A stretch of 64,000 bases of DNA from Chryseobacterium sp. CH25. Its GTDB lineage: Bacteria; Bacteroidota; Bacteroidia; Flavobacteriales; Weeksellaceae. Below the pieces are notes generated by a model. The model saw only the letters and a program-made list of their open reading frames with translations. It searched no databases and had not been told where the DNA came from. The position numbers and the translations under genes are program-made. Position 1 is the first letter of the stretch. The number at the start of each line of letters is the position of its first letter. Positions 16,941-25,111 of the stretch are shown one piece after another. The stretch covers positions 186,001 through 250,000 of the forward strand of contig NZ_NRQT01000004.1 of NCBI RefSeq assembly GCF_004119455.1, in the 5' to 3' direction.

Positions 16941-17504
16941 ATGAAAAGTGAAATGAAATTATTTTATGTGATCCTTGGGGCTACTCCCAAAGGTAGAAAC
17001 ATTGAGCAACATGACGTATTCTTTGGGATTGCTGAAAGTCTGAAGGATCTGGTTCCGGATATGAAAGCCTTTTGGAAAGAGGCTGAAGGAAAGATTCATC
17101 TGGACTGTTATCAGGAAGTGAAGTTTGCAGACGGTTATGAAGTGAAGATCGTTGAAAGGGGTGAAACTCCATCAGAAAATCAGTTGTTCTTTCTTAATTT
17201 AGGAGGGTATAAGCCTGGTTTTTTTGAAGAATTTCATGAGCAGCATCTGATGGTAGGGCAATCTATGGGTGAAATTGTAAAAAGAGCAAAAGCTACGGAA
17301 TTCTATAAGACAATGGGATTTGAAGGAGCTGTAAGCCATATTGATGACAAGCATGGAGTAGATATTGATGATATCTTCAATGTAAGTGATATCCTTCCGG
17401 CAGCCATGAAAGAAAAATATTCTATTGTTCTTACAAAATCTGATGCTGAAAATCAGGTGAACCCAATGGGGCTTGGATATTTAAAAATTGATAAAGTTCA
17501 ATAA
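16941..17504 (+). CDS. DUF1543 domain-containing protein
   Basis: 187 residues, soluble. The N-terminal FYVILGATPKGRNIEQHDVFFGIAE is the DUF1543 signature, with a second related segment LFFLNLGGYKPGFFEEFHEQH near residues 80-100. The family function is unknown. The start is set by the promoter box at 16928. purK follows after 24 bp and may be co-transcribed. Confidence 0.9.
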   Translation: MKSEMKLFYVILGATPKGRNIEQHDVFFGIAESLKDLVPDMKAFWKEAEGKIHLDCYQEVKFADGYEVKIVERGETPSENQLFFLNLGGYKPGFFEEFHEQHLMVGQSMGEIVKRAKATEFYKTMGFEGAVSHIDDKHGVDIDDIFNVSDILPAAMKEKYSIVLTKSDAENQVNPMGLGYLKIDKVQ

Positions 17505-17528
17505 GCATAAATCTAATAAAAATAAAAA

Positions 17529-18641
17529 ATGAAAATAGGAATTCTGGGAGGCGGACAGCTGGGAAGAATGTTGATACAAAGCGCTCTGAAGTATGATGAT
17601 GAGTTTTATACTCTGGATCCGGCTTCTGATGCACCATGTCATAATATCTCGTATTTTACGCAGGGAAATTTCAATGATTATGAAACCGTTCTGAATTTTG
17701 GAAAAGATAAAGACGTGGTAACCATTGAAATAGAGCACGTAAATGCAGATGCTTTGGCTGAGCTTGAAAAACAGGGAATCAGAGTGGTTCCTAATGCAAG
17801 CATCATCAAAACCATTCAGCAAAAGATCCTTCAAAAGGAATTTTATAAAGCTCACAATATTCCAAGCCCTGAATTTCAGGTGGTATGGAATAGTGATGAA
17901 AAGATTACGATGTCTTTACCTTTCGTTCAGAAAATGAATACTGGCGGATATGATGGAAAAGGAGTACAGGTTATTAAAACAGAAGAAGACTTCCAGAATC
18001 TATGGAAAGAAGCATCTGTGATCGAAAACATGGTTGATATAGATAAAGAACTTTCTGTAATTGTAGCCAGAAATGGAAAAGGAGAAACCAATACATTTCC
18101 GGTAACAGAAATGGTGGCAGATCCTAAGCTTAATCTTTTGGACTTCAATGTATGCCCGGTTTTATTAACCGAAGATGTTCAGCAGCAGATTGATGCCATT
18201 ACAGAGAAATTCTTGAATGTAATAAATTCTCCGGGGCTTTTTGCTATCGAATTATTCCTGGATAAAGAAGGAAAAGTATGGGTAAATGAAACCGCTCCGA
18301 GACTGCATAATTCGGGACATCAGAGCCAGGAAGGAAATACCAATTCACAGTTTGAACAGATGTACCGTGTAGTAAAAGATCTTCCTTTGGCAGATACAGA
18401 TGCTATTACCTACAGCGGAATGCTGAATCTGGTAGGTGCAGAGGGCTACTCTGGAAAGGTAGTATACGAAGGAATGGAAGACGTTCTGAAGTTACCGGAA
18501 ACCTATGTACACTTATACGGAAAAACAGAAACCAAACCCGGAAGAAAAATGGGTCACATCAATGTTCTTGCAGATTGCAGGGAAGAACTGATGGAAAAGC
18601 TTATAAAAGTAAAGGGAATGGTGAGAGTGATTTCTGAATAA
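17529..18641 (+). CDS. purK: N5-carboxyaminoimidazole ribonucleotide synthase
   Basis: ATP-grasp enzyme that carboxylates 5-aminoimidazole ribonucleotide to N5-CAIR in purine synthesis. 370 residues. The N-terminus IGILGGGQLGRMLIQSAL is diagnostic, with QKMNTGGYDGKGVQVI near 134-150 and NETAPRLHNSGHQSQEG near 255-272 as active-site segments. Its product is used by PurE, encoded 6 kb downstream at 24555 and not in the same operon. Confidence 0.96.
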   Translation: MKIGILGGGQLGRMLIQSALKYDDEFYTLDPASDAPCHNISYFTQGNFNDYETVLNFGKDKDVVTIEIEHVNADALAELEKQGIRVVPNASIIKTIQQKILQKEFYKAHNIPSPEFQVVWNSDEKITMSLPFVQKMNTGGYDGKGVQVIKTEEDFQNLWKEASVIENMVDIDKELSVIVARNGKGETNTFPVTEMVADPKLNLLDFNVCPVLLTEDVQQQIDAITEKFLNVINSPGLFAIELFLDKEGKVWVNETAPRLHNSGHQSQEGNTNSQFEQMYRVVKDLPLADTDAITYSGMLNLVGAEGYSGKVVYEGMEDVLKLPETYVHLYGKTETKPGRKMGHINVLADCREELMEKLIKVKGMVRVISE

Positions 18642-18654
18642 TTCAAAAAATATA

Positions 18655-18690
18655 AAAAAGGTAGCTGTATAATAGCTGCCTTTTTACTTT
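18655..18690 (+). terminator. purK terminator
   Basis: AAAAAGGTAGCT and AGCTGCCTTTTT form a 12-bp stem with one wobble pair and a 7-nt loop, 14 bp after the purK stop. Confidence 0.75.
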
Positions 18691-18710
18691 TTTAAAAATG
18701 GGAGATCCTT

Positions 18711-19412
18711 TTAAAAAGGAATCTTTAAAATTCTTTCTTTATATACTCCTTTTACAATTTTAAAAAGAGCAACATAAGCACCTGCACCATCAGAATTAAG
18801 CATGGTAAGATATATTGTATCATTTTTACGATCAAAATAACATGCTGTAAACTGGTTGCTGACATTAAAAAGGTTTTCAATCTCTTTATTAGGGATCTGA
18901 ACTTTTTTATCACCAATCTGTACTGTAATAGATTTGTAATGAGTTTGAGGAACTGTTCCGTCTGTTCCCCATATCTGCTGATTTTTATATCTGTCTTCTA
19001 TTTTTTGCCCATTATAGTTGGATGAAGAAAAGAATTTTTTATTCTCTTTATAATTAAACTTTTCAGAAATGACATCAATTTTAATATTTCCGGATTTGAA
19101 AACAACCTTATTTTCATCCTTAGTTGCAGGAAGTATTGCTTCATAGGATTCTATAAGTTTAAGTTTTGAAGTAGAAATGTAACCGGTCGTTTTATCATCG
19201 TAATAAATATTCATCCAGTTCTTGTTCGTTTCATCAGCACCAAAACCATATACAATTTCATCAGATTTGATCTTTCCTATAATCTTACTTTTTGCATTTG
19301 CACTTTCTCTAAGATTTACATATCCGTCCTTATCTACAATTTTAGCAAACTGGGCAAAAGATAACTGTACACTTAAAAATGCTGTTAAAAGGAATATTTT
19401 CTTTGTTTTCAA
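18711..19412 (-). CDS. Secreted SH3b-domain protein, paralog A
   Basis: 233 residues. Signal peptide MKTKKIFLLTAFLSVQLSFAQ, then a bacterial SH3 domain at about 28-75 (DGYVNLRESANAKSKIIGKI is the SH3b core) and a C-terminal domain of unknown type from about 95. The start is the TTG at 19410-19412, since an in-frame stop lies upstream and no ATG precedes the signal peptide. It lies 32 bp from a paralog at 19445 with which it shares its signal peptide, SH3b core and C-terminus almost unchanged. Role in the envelope unknown. Confidence 0.85.
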   Translation of the reverse strand: MKTKKIFLLTAFLSVQLSFAQFAKIVDKDGYVNLRESANAKSKIIGKIKSDEIVYGFGADETNKNWMNIYYDDKTTGYISTSKLKLIESYEAILPATKDENKVVFKSGNIKIDVISEKFNYKENKKFFSSSNYNGQKIEDRYKNQQIWGTDGTVPQTHYKSITVQIGDKKVQIPNKEIENLFNVSNQFTACYFDRKNDTIYLTMLNSDGAGAYVALFKIVKGVYKERILKIPF

Positions 19413-19444
19413 TAGTGTTGGGTAATTTAAATTTTAATAAAAGA

Positions 19445-20116
19445 TTAAAAAGGGATTTCCAAAGTTCTTCCTTTGTATTCACCTTTTTCTATGGTAAAAA
19501 GAGCAACGTACGTACCAGCACCATCAGAATTTAACATGGAGATATATAAAGTATCATTAGGACGGTCGTAATAACAGGTCGTAGATTTATTATTAATTTG
19601 AAACAGGTTTTCAAACTCCTTGGCAGGAATCTGAATGGTTTTGTCCCCAATCTGTGCAGTAATAGAAAGGTAATGAGTCTTAGGAACTGTTCCATCTATT
19701 CCCCATACCTGCTGTTCTTTGTAGAAATCTCCGCTCAGTGTTGATGTAAAATCTTTTTCGTTTTCCTTAAAATTGAATTTTCCGGATACGATGTTTACCT
19801 TAATATTTCCTGATTTAAAACTTACCTTATTGGCATCCCGTACTGTGGCCGGAATTGCCTGGTAAGTCTTTATATATTTCAGTCTTGAATTATGAACATA
19901 GCCACTGCTTAGATTAGCCCAGTTTTTATGAGCAGGATCAGATTCAAATACATAAACGATCTCATCGGAATTCACTTTCCCAATGACCAAGCTGTTTTCA
20001 TCTGCATTTTCCCTTATATTCACATAGCCATCTTTGTCTACAACCTTTGCAAACTGAGCTAATGATAACTGCACACTTAAAATTGCTGTTAAAAGGAATA
20101 TCTTCTTTGTTTTCAA
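19445..20116 (-). CDS. Secreted SH3b-domain protein, paralog B
   Basis: 223 residues with the same plan as the gene at 18711: signal peptide ending near SLAQ, SH3b core DGYVNIRENADENSLVIGKV, and C-terminal segments SITAQIGDKTIQIPAKEFENLF and YISMLNSDGAGTYVALF. It too appears to start at a TTG (20114-20116). A TATTTTTG box at 20134-20141 precedes it. The tandem pair is a recent duplication; the SH3b loops differ more than the C-termini. Confidence 0.85.
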   Translation of the reverse strand: MKTKKIFLLTAILSVQLSLAQFAKVVDKDGYVNIRENADENSLVIGKVNSDEIVYVFESDPAHKNWANLSSGYVHNSRLKYIKTYQAIPATVRDANKVSFKSGNIKVNIVSGKFNFKENEKDFTSTLSGDFYKEQQVWGIDGTVPKTHYLSITAQIGDKTIQIPAKEFENLFQINNKSTTCYYDRPNDTLYISMLNSDGAGTYVALFTIEKGEYKGRTLEIPF

Positions 20117-20133
20117 TGAATTTTAATTTTGAA

Positions 20134-20141
20134 CAAAAATA
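20134..20141 (-). promoter_or_regulatory. -7 promoter element for the SH3b gene pair
   Basis: Minus-strand TATTTTTG matches TAnnTTTG exactly, 17 nt before the TTG start at 20116. Confidence 0.5.
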
Positions 20142-20147
20142 GGTAAA

Positions 20148-20286
20148 AAGACAGGAAGCGTAGGATGGATGAGGCTGAAAGTTATTTAAAGATGAATGAC
20201 CGTGGACTGCTTTTTAAGAGAATAGATCAATTAAATTGTAGTCCTTTATCATACTCAATACCTTTCAGCTCCAGGCTTCCTGTCTT
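20148..20286. repeat. Fold-back element with nested inverted repeats
   Basis: The ends are a perfect 12-bp inverted repeat, AAGACAGGAAGC (20148-20159) and GCTTCCTGTCTT (20275-20286). Inside lie a second pair, GCTGAAAG (20174-20181) with CTTTCAGC (20262-20269), and a third, GGACT (20204-20208) with AGTCC (20240-20244), all nested in order. The 139-nt unit can fold into one long interrupted hairpin. It sits between the antiporter stop and the SH3b promoter and codes for nothing. Confidence 0.7.
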
Positions 20287-20288
20287 CT

Positions 20289-22412
20289 TTATTTAAATAT
20301 TTTCTGAATTACATTTCCGATTTCCACAAAATCTCCATGATTGCCTACAGACCGTATTTCCGGGCTGTTCTTATCATACTCAGAGAATGGGAAAATCAAG
20401 AGATAGTTATTATCATTAAGGTATCTGTTTAGGAGCTCAGGAATAAGTCTCATTCTTGGAATATAGGACTGCATTCCGCGTTTAGCCATAAAAATGATAA
20501 GAGCTTCATCATCTTTCAGCTGAGTTGCTGTTCTTTCACCATCCTGCCATGTATTCATGATGATAAATTCGGCCTCTATATTGGCTTTTTTAATGATTTT
20601 CTGAAGGATGTCCAGAATGTTTTCAGGTGCATAGAAAACAACTGTAGCTCCTGAATTTCTTGCGATATTCCAAACCCTTAAAAGAGCGTGGAAGAATCCT
20701 GCTTCTTTATGAGCATTTTCAGGAATCATCACAGCATATTTCTTAATGGTAGAAAGCGGTTGGGCAGCATGATATACCAATACGTTTACATCATCGTTCT
20801 GAAGATAACCGTTATAAAGGTTGTAGACAAAAGAAGGAGAAAATCCTTTTTCATCCTCTAATCCAATGATAAGGTCTGTAATTTTCTGTTCTTTAATAAC
20901 GTTGTTTACTCCATTGATAACATCGTTGTCATATCTTTTTAGCGACTGTAACTTTACATCAGCAGCGGCAGCTGTATCAGCAGCCTGATGAAGAAGTTTT
21001 TCGGCATTCTTTACAGATGATTCGTTTTTATCTTCATTGATGACGTTTAGTGCAAAAAGATCTTCCGTATTGGAATGTGCTTTAATCAGAATTCCAAGGT
21101 TTACCATTCTCTCTACAGTTTCTTCATGATTAATCGCCAGTAGAATATTTTCCTCTTCATGACTGGTTCCGGAAACCGTGTCTTCATTATCACTTTCTGC
21201 AATCTTTTGAGCGCTCGCCATGGAGATAAAGGATGAAATAGTACAGGAAATAAGAATTAATAAAATACTTCCGTTCAGCACGTGTTCATTCAATAATCTT
21301 ACAGGTTCCCCGGTTTCAGTTTCGGAAAGGATAATGTTGTAACCAACCATTACAGAGGCAAGGGTTGCCGCAGCAGAGGCAGAGCTCAATCCAAAGATAA
21401 GTTTTCCTTCTTCTTTAGTCAGTCTGAAAGTCTTTTGAGTAGCTATTGCAGAGAGATATTTCCCACCAATGGACGCCACAAGCATAATTCCTGCCACTTC
21501 AAGAGTTTCCCAGCTTTTGAAAAATACTTTGAAGTCAATCAGCATTCCCACACTGATCAGGAAGAAAGGAATAAAAATCGCATTTCCTACAAATTCCACC
21601 CTGTTCATTAAGGAAGAAGTATGTGGAATCAATCTGTTTAATGCCAATCCGGCAAAGAATGCTCCAATAATGGCTTCCACTCCGGCAAGTTCGGCAAGCA
21701 TAGCAGCCAGATAAATCATCACCAATACGAAAATATACTGGGAGATCTTATCATCAACTCTTTTGAAGAACCAACGGCCAATAATAGGAAAGACGATAAG
21801 TACAATTAATGCAAAAAGAATGAATGAAACAGATAATTTTACCCAGAACTCAGTTCCTACATCTCCCTGAGACATTCCCACAATGATGGCAAGGACCAAT
21901 AATGCAAGAATATCCGTAATCATTGTTCCGCCAACGGTAATATTAACCGCTTTGTTTTTGGCTATTCCCAGTTTACTTACCAATGGATAGGCAATAAGAG
22001 TGTGGGATGAAAAAAGACTTGCAAATAAGATGGAAGTAAGCATTGAAAAGTGAAGGATGTAATATCCGCCCAGGTATCCCAATACAAAAGGTACAATGAA
22101 AGTATAAAGCCCGAAAGTGAGACTTTTCCATTTGTTTTTCTTAAAATCTCCCATGTCAATCTCCAGTCCTGCTAGGAACATGATGTAGAGAAGTCCGGTA
22201 GTTCCGGTTACTACAATACTGCTGTCTCTGGATAATACGTTAAATCCATTGGGACCAATAATGGCTCCGGCAATGATAAGACCCAGAAGGTGGGGAACTT
22301 TAATTTTATTTAATAATAATGGAGCCGCAAGGATGATAACCAGTACCAATAGGAACTTTAGTACCGGATCCTCTATAGGAAGGCTCAGATTGTGTATACT
22401 CAGTAAAATCAT
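20289..22412 (-). CDS. Cation:proton antiporter, CPA2 family
   Basis: 707 residues. About 12 membrane helices in the first 400 residues carry CPA2 features: HLLGLIIAGAIIGPNGF near 41-57, FSSHTLIAYPLV near 133-144, and GGTMITDILALL near 161-172 with the transport Asp. A cytosolic C-terminus from about 420 has a universal-stress-like fold (NILLAINHEETVERMVNLG) in place of a TrkA-N domain. The ion is probably Na+ or K+. A lipoprotein gene lies 6 bp upstream in the same operon. Confidence 0.92.
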   Translation of the reverse strand: MILLSIHNLSLPIEDPVLKFLLVLVIILAAPLLLNKIKVPHLLGLIIAGAIIGPNGFNVLSRDSSIVVTGTTGLLYIMFLAGLEIDMGDFKKNKWKSLTFGLYTFIVPFVLGYLGGYYILHFSMLTSILFASLFSSHTLIAYPLVSKLGIAKNKAVNITVGGTMITDILALLVLAIIVGMSQGDVGTEFWVKLSVSFILFALIVLIVFPIIGRWFFKRVDDKISQYIFVLVMIYLAAMLAELAGVEAIIGAFFAGLALNRLIPHTSSLMNRVEFVGNAIFIPFFLISVGMLIDFKVFFKSWETLEVAGIMLVASIGGKYLSAIATQKTFRLTKEEGKLIFGLSSASAAATLASVMVGYNIILSETETGEPVRLLNEHVLNGSILLILISCTISSFISMASAQKIAESDNEDTVSGTSHEEENILLAINHEETVERMVNLGILIKAHSNTEDLFALNVINEDKNESSVKNAEKLLHQAADTAAAADVKLQSLKRYDNDVINGVNNVIKEQKITDLIIGLEDEKGFSPSFVYNLYNGYLQNDDVNVLVYHAAQPLSTIKKYAVMIPENAHKEAGFFHALLRVWNIARNSGATVVFYAPENILDILQKIIKKANIEAEFIIMNTWQDGERTATQLKDDEALIIFMAKRGMQSYIPRMRLIPELLNRYLNDNNYLLIFPFSEYDKNSPEIRSVGNHGDFVEIGNVIQKIFK

Positions 22413-22418
22413 AGGTGT

Positions 22419-22991
22419 TTATTTGGTGGAACGTACTAATTCAACAGAAAATTTAGCTGTACAGCCATCAGAAGTAATAGTTCTTGTTCCTTTGATCTTG
22501 TTGTCAGAAATATCATTAAGCAGAACGTTCATTTCTACATTCTTTTTAGCCGTGGAATCTGTTTTGAAGGAAAGCCTGATTTCATTATTCTCAAACTTGC
22601 CGGAATATAATCTTACCAGATTGTTATTATTGATAATTTTGGTGATGGGTTGGGTAGAATCATTATCAAATTCCCAAAGGTCTGTACGCTGATCACCTAC
22701 CGCATAATCACTGCAGTTGGATTCCGTACAGATGACCTTCCCGTTCCAAGGGCCGGAGATTTCTGTAGGCCATGTGGCAATCACCATTGAATCTTTTGAA
22801 TCCTTTTTAGCAAAAATACTGTCTCTCATTTTTAAAAGCGACTGGTATTCAGATTCTTTTTTGGCGAATGTTTTTTCTTTTTCCAATAATTGTTTTTCTC
22901 TGTCCGTAAGGTTCTTTTCCTTTTCCTTGTAGTCACAGCTTACCAAGATAAAAGAAACCGCAAGAAGTACAAAAAATGTGTTTTTAAGCAT
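22419..22991 (-). CDS. Lipoprotein with an N-terminal coiled coil
   Basis: 190 residues. Lipobox LVSC near residue 19, then a Lys/Glu-rich heptad region (about 22-55: EKEKNLTDREKQLLEKEKTF) and a C-terminal domain of about 110 residues with four Cys and SGPWNGKVICTESNC. Such coiled-coil lipoproteins are usually periplasm-facing. It is the first gene of an operon with the antiporter, 6 bp apart. Function not recognised. Confidence 0.8.
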   Translation of the reverse strand: MLKNTFFVLLAVSFILVSCDYKEKEKNLTDREKQLLEKEKTFAKKESEYQSLLKMRDSIFAKKDSKDSMVIATWPTEISGPWNGKVICTESNCSDYAVGDQRTDLWEFDNDSTQPITKIINNNNLVRLYSGKFENNEIRLSFKTDSTAKKNVEMNVLLNDISDNKIKGTRTITSDGCTAKFSVELVRSTK

Positions 22992-23312
22992 GTTGTATAG
23001 GTTGAGTATACAATATAAGGAAAAAATAAAAACGAGGCAAATTAGGATGGTATGAAGGCTGTAGGACTGCTTACTTTTATTAATGAATTTATGAATGATT
23101 TTAAAATTTCTTTTTCATATTTTTACTATGTTTCTATCTGATAAAAAAATAAACTACATAGAAACATAGATTTTACACGTAATAAAAAATCGTGAATTTT
23201 ATAGCATTTAAATATACCGTATGAAATTTTATCGCAGATAAAATTCTTGCGCCTTAAAGCATTATACATAAAACTTTATTTGCGTCTTTGCGTCATCCAA
23301 CAATAAAAGAAA
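22992..23312. other. Intergenic spacer without a gene
   Basis: 321 bp between the 3' end of the EamA gene and the 5' end of the lipoprotein gene. I see no gene. It contains ATTTTATC-GCA-GATAAAAT, an 8-bp inverted repeat at 23226-23244, and simple AT-rich sequence with TTTGCGTCTTTGCG-type words. Confidence 0.5.
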
Positions 23313-24218
23313 TTATGCAACTTTCTGCCTTCTGAACATTTCCGGTTTATAGTTGATGATAAACACCCCACAAATAATTAATGCAGCCGCAAGAATAAAT
23401 TTCATTGAAATCTGTTCATCCATAATCAGCCAGCCCAGGAAGATTGCAATAATGGTATTGATGTAAGCCAATATGGAAACCTGTACCGGAGAAATTTTAG
23501 TTAGCGCATAATGGAAAGCAAAAAAGGCAGCCACAGAACCGAAAACAGACAGATACAGCATTGCGGAGATACTTTTGATAGTCCAGTTTCCAAAATTATA
23601 ATTCTCTGAAAACAGGAAGGCAAGGATAACCTGAACGATTCCTGCAAATAAGAACTGATAAAATAAATTCAGAGTTATATTTCCACTTTGGATATTCAGT
23701 TTCTTTGTAAAAATAGTTCCTGAAGCCCATCCCGTAATTGCACAAAACATGAAAATCATTCCCATTCTGTAATCAGGGTTGGCAAGATCCTGCAGGCCGT
23801 CCCAGAAAATAAAGAGAATTCCGCTGAAGCAGAGTAAAACACCGAGAAAGGCTCTGATACTGAATTTTTGTAAACCAACAGCCACACTTCCCAAAAATAC
23901 AAGAATAGGAGAGCAGGCACTGATGAGTGATGCAAGACTGCTTGAAACCGTTTCTTCAGCAACCGTCGTCATACCGTTAGCTATCACCAACATTAAAGAG
24001 GCAAAAACAATCTGATAGCCCAGACTTTTCCAGCCAATCCATTTGAATTCCTTTCTTGAAAGAAGGATAATAAGCATAATGATGGAAGCAAGAAACTGAC
24101 GGATACCGGCTACAAACCATGCCGGAATGGTTTCTACAGCCACACGGATGGCTAAAAACGTAGTTCCCCAGACAAAAGCAACGGTGAGAACAGCGAAAAT
24201 AAGTTTATAATCTTTCAA
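23313..24218 (-). CDS. EamA-family (DMT) transporter
   Basis: 301 residues with ten predicted membrane helices in two EamA repeats, the first starting VWGTTFLAIRVAVETIPAWF near residue 18, the second near 160 with GWASGTIFTKKLN. Exporters of this group move amino acids or other metabolites; the substrate is unknown. A TACATTTG box is at 24239-24246. Confidence 0.9.
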   Translation of the reverse strand: MKDYKLIFAVLTVAFVWGTTFLAIRVAVETIPAWFVAGIRQFLASIIMLIILLSRKEFKWIGWKSLGYQIVFASLMLVIANGMTTVAEETVSSSLASLISACSPILVFLGSVAVGLQKFSIRAFLGVLLCFSGILFIFWDGLQDLANPDYRMGMIFMFCAITGWASGTIFTKKLNIQSGNITLNLFYQFLFAGIVQVILAFLFSENYNFGNWTIKSISAMLYLSVFGSVAAFFAFHYALTKISPVQVSILAYINTIIAIFLGWLIMDEQISMKFILAAALIICGVFIINYKPEMFRRQKVA

Positions 24219-24238
24219 AGTAAATTGAGTGTAACAAA

Positions 24239-24246
24239 CAAATGTA
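24239..24246 (-). promoter_or_regulatory. -7 promoter element for the EamA gene
   Basis: Minus-strand TACATTTG fits TAnnTTTG, 20 nt before the start at 24218. Confidence 0.45.
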
Positions 24247-24310
24247 GCAGTTTTTTTACAAGTTGAAAGGGTACAGTTGAGATGATTTTTGATGATACAG
24301 ATGGAAAGGA

Positions 24311-24520
24311 GGGAAGCTGGAGAATGGAAGGGGGAAGTTATAACGGTCTTTAGAGAGATTGTAGTATGAGATATAATTAAAGAGGTGTGTTGTTGAGGTA
24401 ATTGATAATATATGTGGGAGGGAAATTGAAGGATGGAAAAGAGGAGTTATGGCGGTATTTATATAGATTGCAGTATGAAATGAATAGATAGTATGTTGTT
24501 TGGAATAAACTTCCAGCTTT
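24311..24520. repeat. Intergenic repeat with inverted ends and an internal direct repeat
   Basis: AAGCTGG at 24314-24320 and CCAGCTT at 24513-24519 are inverted ends. Between them are two diverged direct copies of about 70 nt, at roughly 24322-24394 and 24431-24500; both contain a GGAAG/GGAG-rich start, CGGT(C/A)TTTA, AGATTG(T/C)AGTATGA and end near TGTTGTT. It resembles the fold-back element at 20148 in its purine-rich left side. No ORF. Confidence 0.5.
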
Positions 24521-24526
24521 ATTTTT

Positions 24527-24534
24527 TATCTTTG
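24527..24534 (+). promoter_or_regulatory. -7 promoter element for purE
   Basis: TATCTTTG matches TAnnTTTG, 20 nt before the purE ATG at 24555. Confidence 0.55.
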
Positions 24535-24554
24535 AACATCTAATAAAATTGAAG

Positions 24555-25058
24555 ATGGTAGGTATTATTATGGGCAGTCAGAGTGATCTGCCGATCATGG
24601 AACAGGCTGCAAATTTCCTTAAAAGTCTGAATATTCCTTATGAATTAACTGTAGTTTCAGCACACAGAACACCGGAAAGAATGTTTGATTATGCAAAGAC
24701 AGCTCAGGAGAGAGGTCTTAAAGTAATTGTTGCCGGAGCAGGTGGAGCGGCTCATCTTCCGGGAATGGTAGCAAGCTGTACAACACTTCCTGTAATTGGA
24801 GTTCCAATCTTGTCCAGTAACTCTATTGACGGATGGGATTCTGTTCTTTCAATTCTTCAGATGCCAGGTGGTATTCCAGTAGCAACTGTAGCATTAAACG
24901 GAGCTCTGAATGCAGGTATTTTAGCTGCTAAAATCATCGGAAGCGGAAATGAAGAAGTGGCGGGAAAGCTTCAACAATATCAGGATTCTCTAAAAGATAA
25001 GGTCTTGGGAACTGTGGAAGACATCAAAGCACAACATCCTAATCATTTCGATAAATAG
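24555..25058 (+). CDS. purE: N5-carboxyaminoimidazole ribonucleotide mutase
   Basis: Moves the carboxyl group of N5-CAIR to C4, following PurK. 167 residues, class I PurE. GIIMGSQSDLPIMEQAANFL near residues 3-22 and VVSAHRTPERMFDYA near 36-50 carry the active-site Ser and His, and AGAGGAAHLPGMVAS near 65-79 completes the site. I use the ATG at 24555; a TTG two codons earlier is also open but unlikely. Confidence 0.96.
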   Translation: MVGIIMGSQSDLPIMEQAANFLKSLNIPYELTVVSAHRTPERMFDYAKTAQERGLKVIVAGAGGAAHLPGMVASCTTLPVIGVPILSSNSIDGWDSVLSILQMPGGIPVATVALNGALNAGILAAKIIGSGNEEVAGKLQQYQDSLKDKVLGTVEDIKAQHPNHFDK

Positions 25059-25078
25059 TTTTAAACTTACATCAATAT

Positions 25079-25108
25079 AAAGCCTCAATATTTCAGTGAG
25101 GCTTTCTT
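25079..25108. terminator. Bidirectional terminator between purE and the BspA-like gene
   Basis: AAAGCCTCA and TGAGGCTTT form a 9-bp stem with a 9-nt loop, between the convergent purE and the gene ending at 25112, with T-rich sequence after it. Confidence 0.7.
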
Positions 25109-25111
25109 ATT

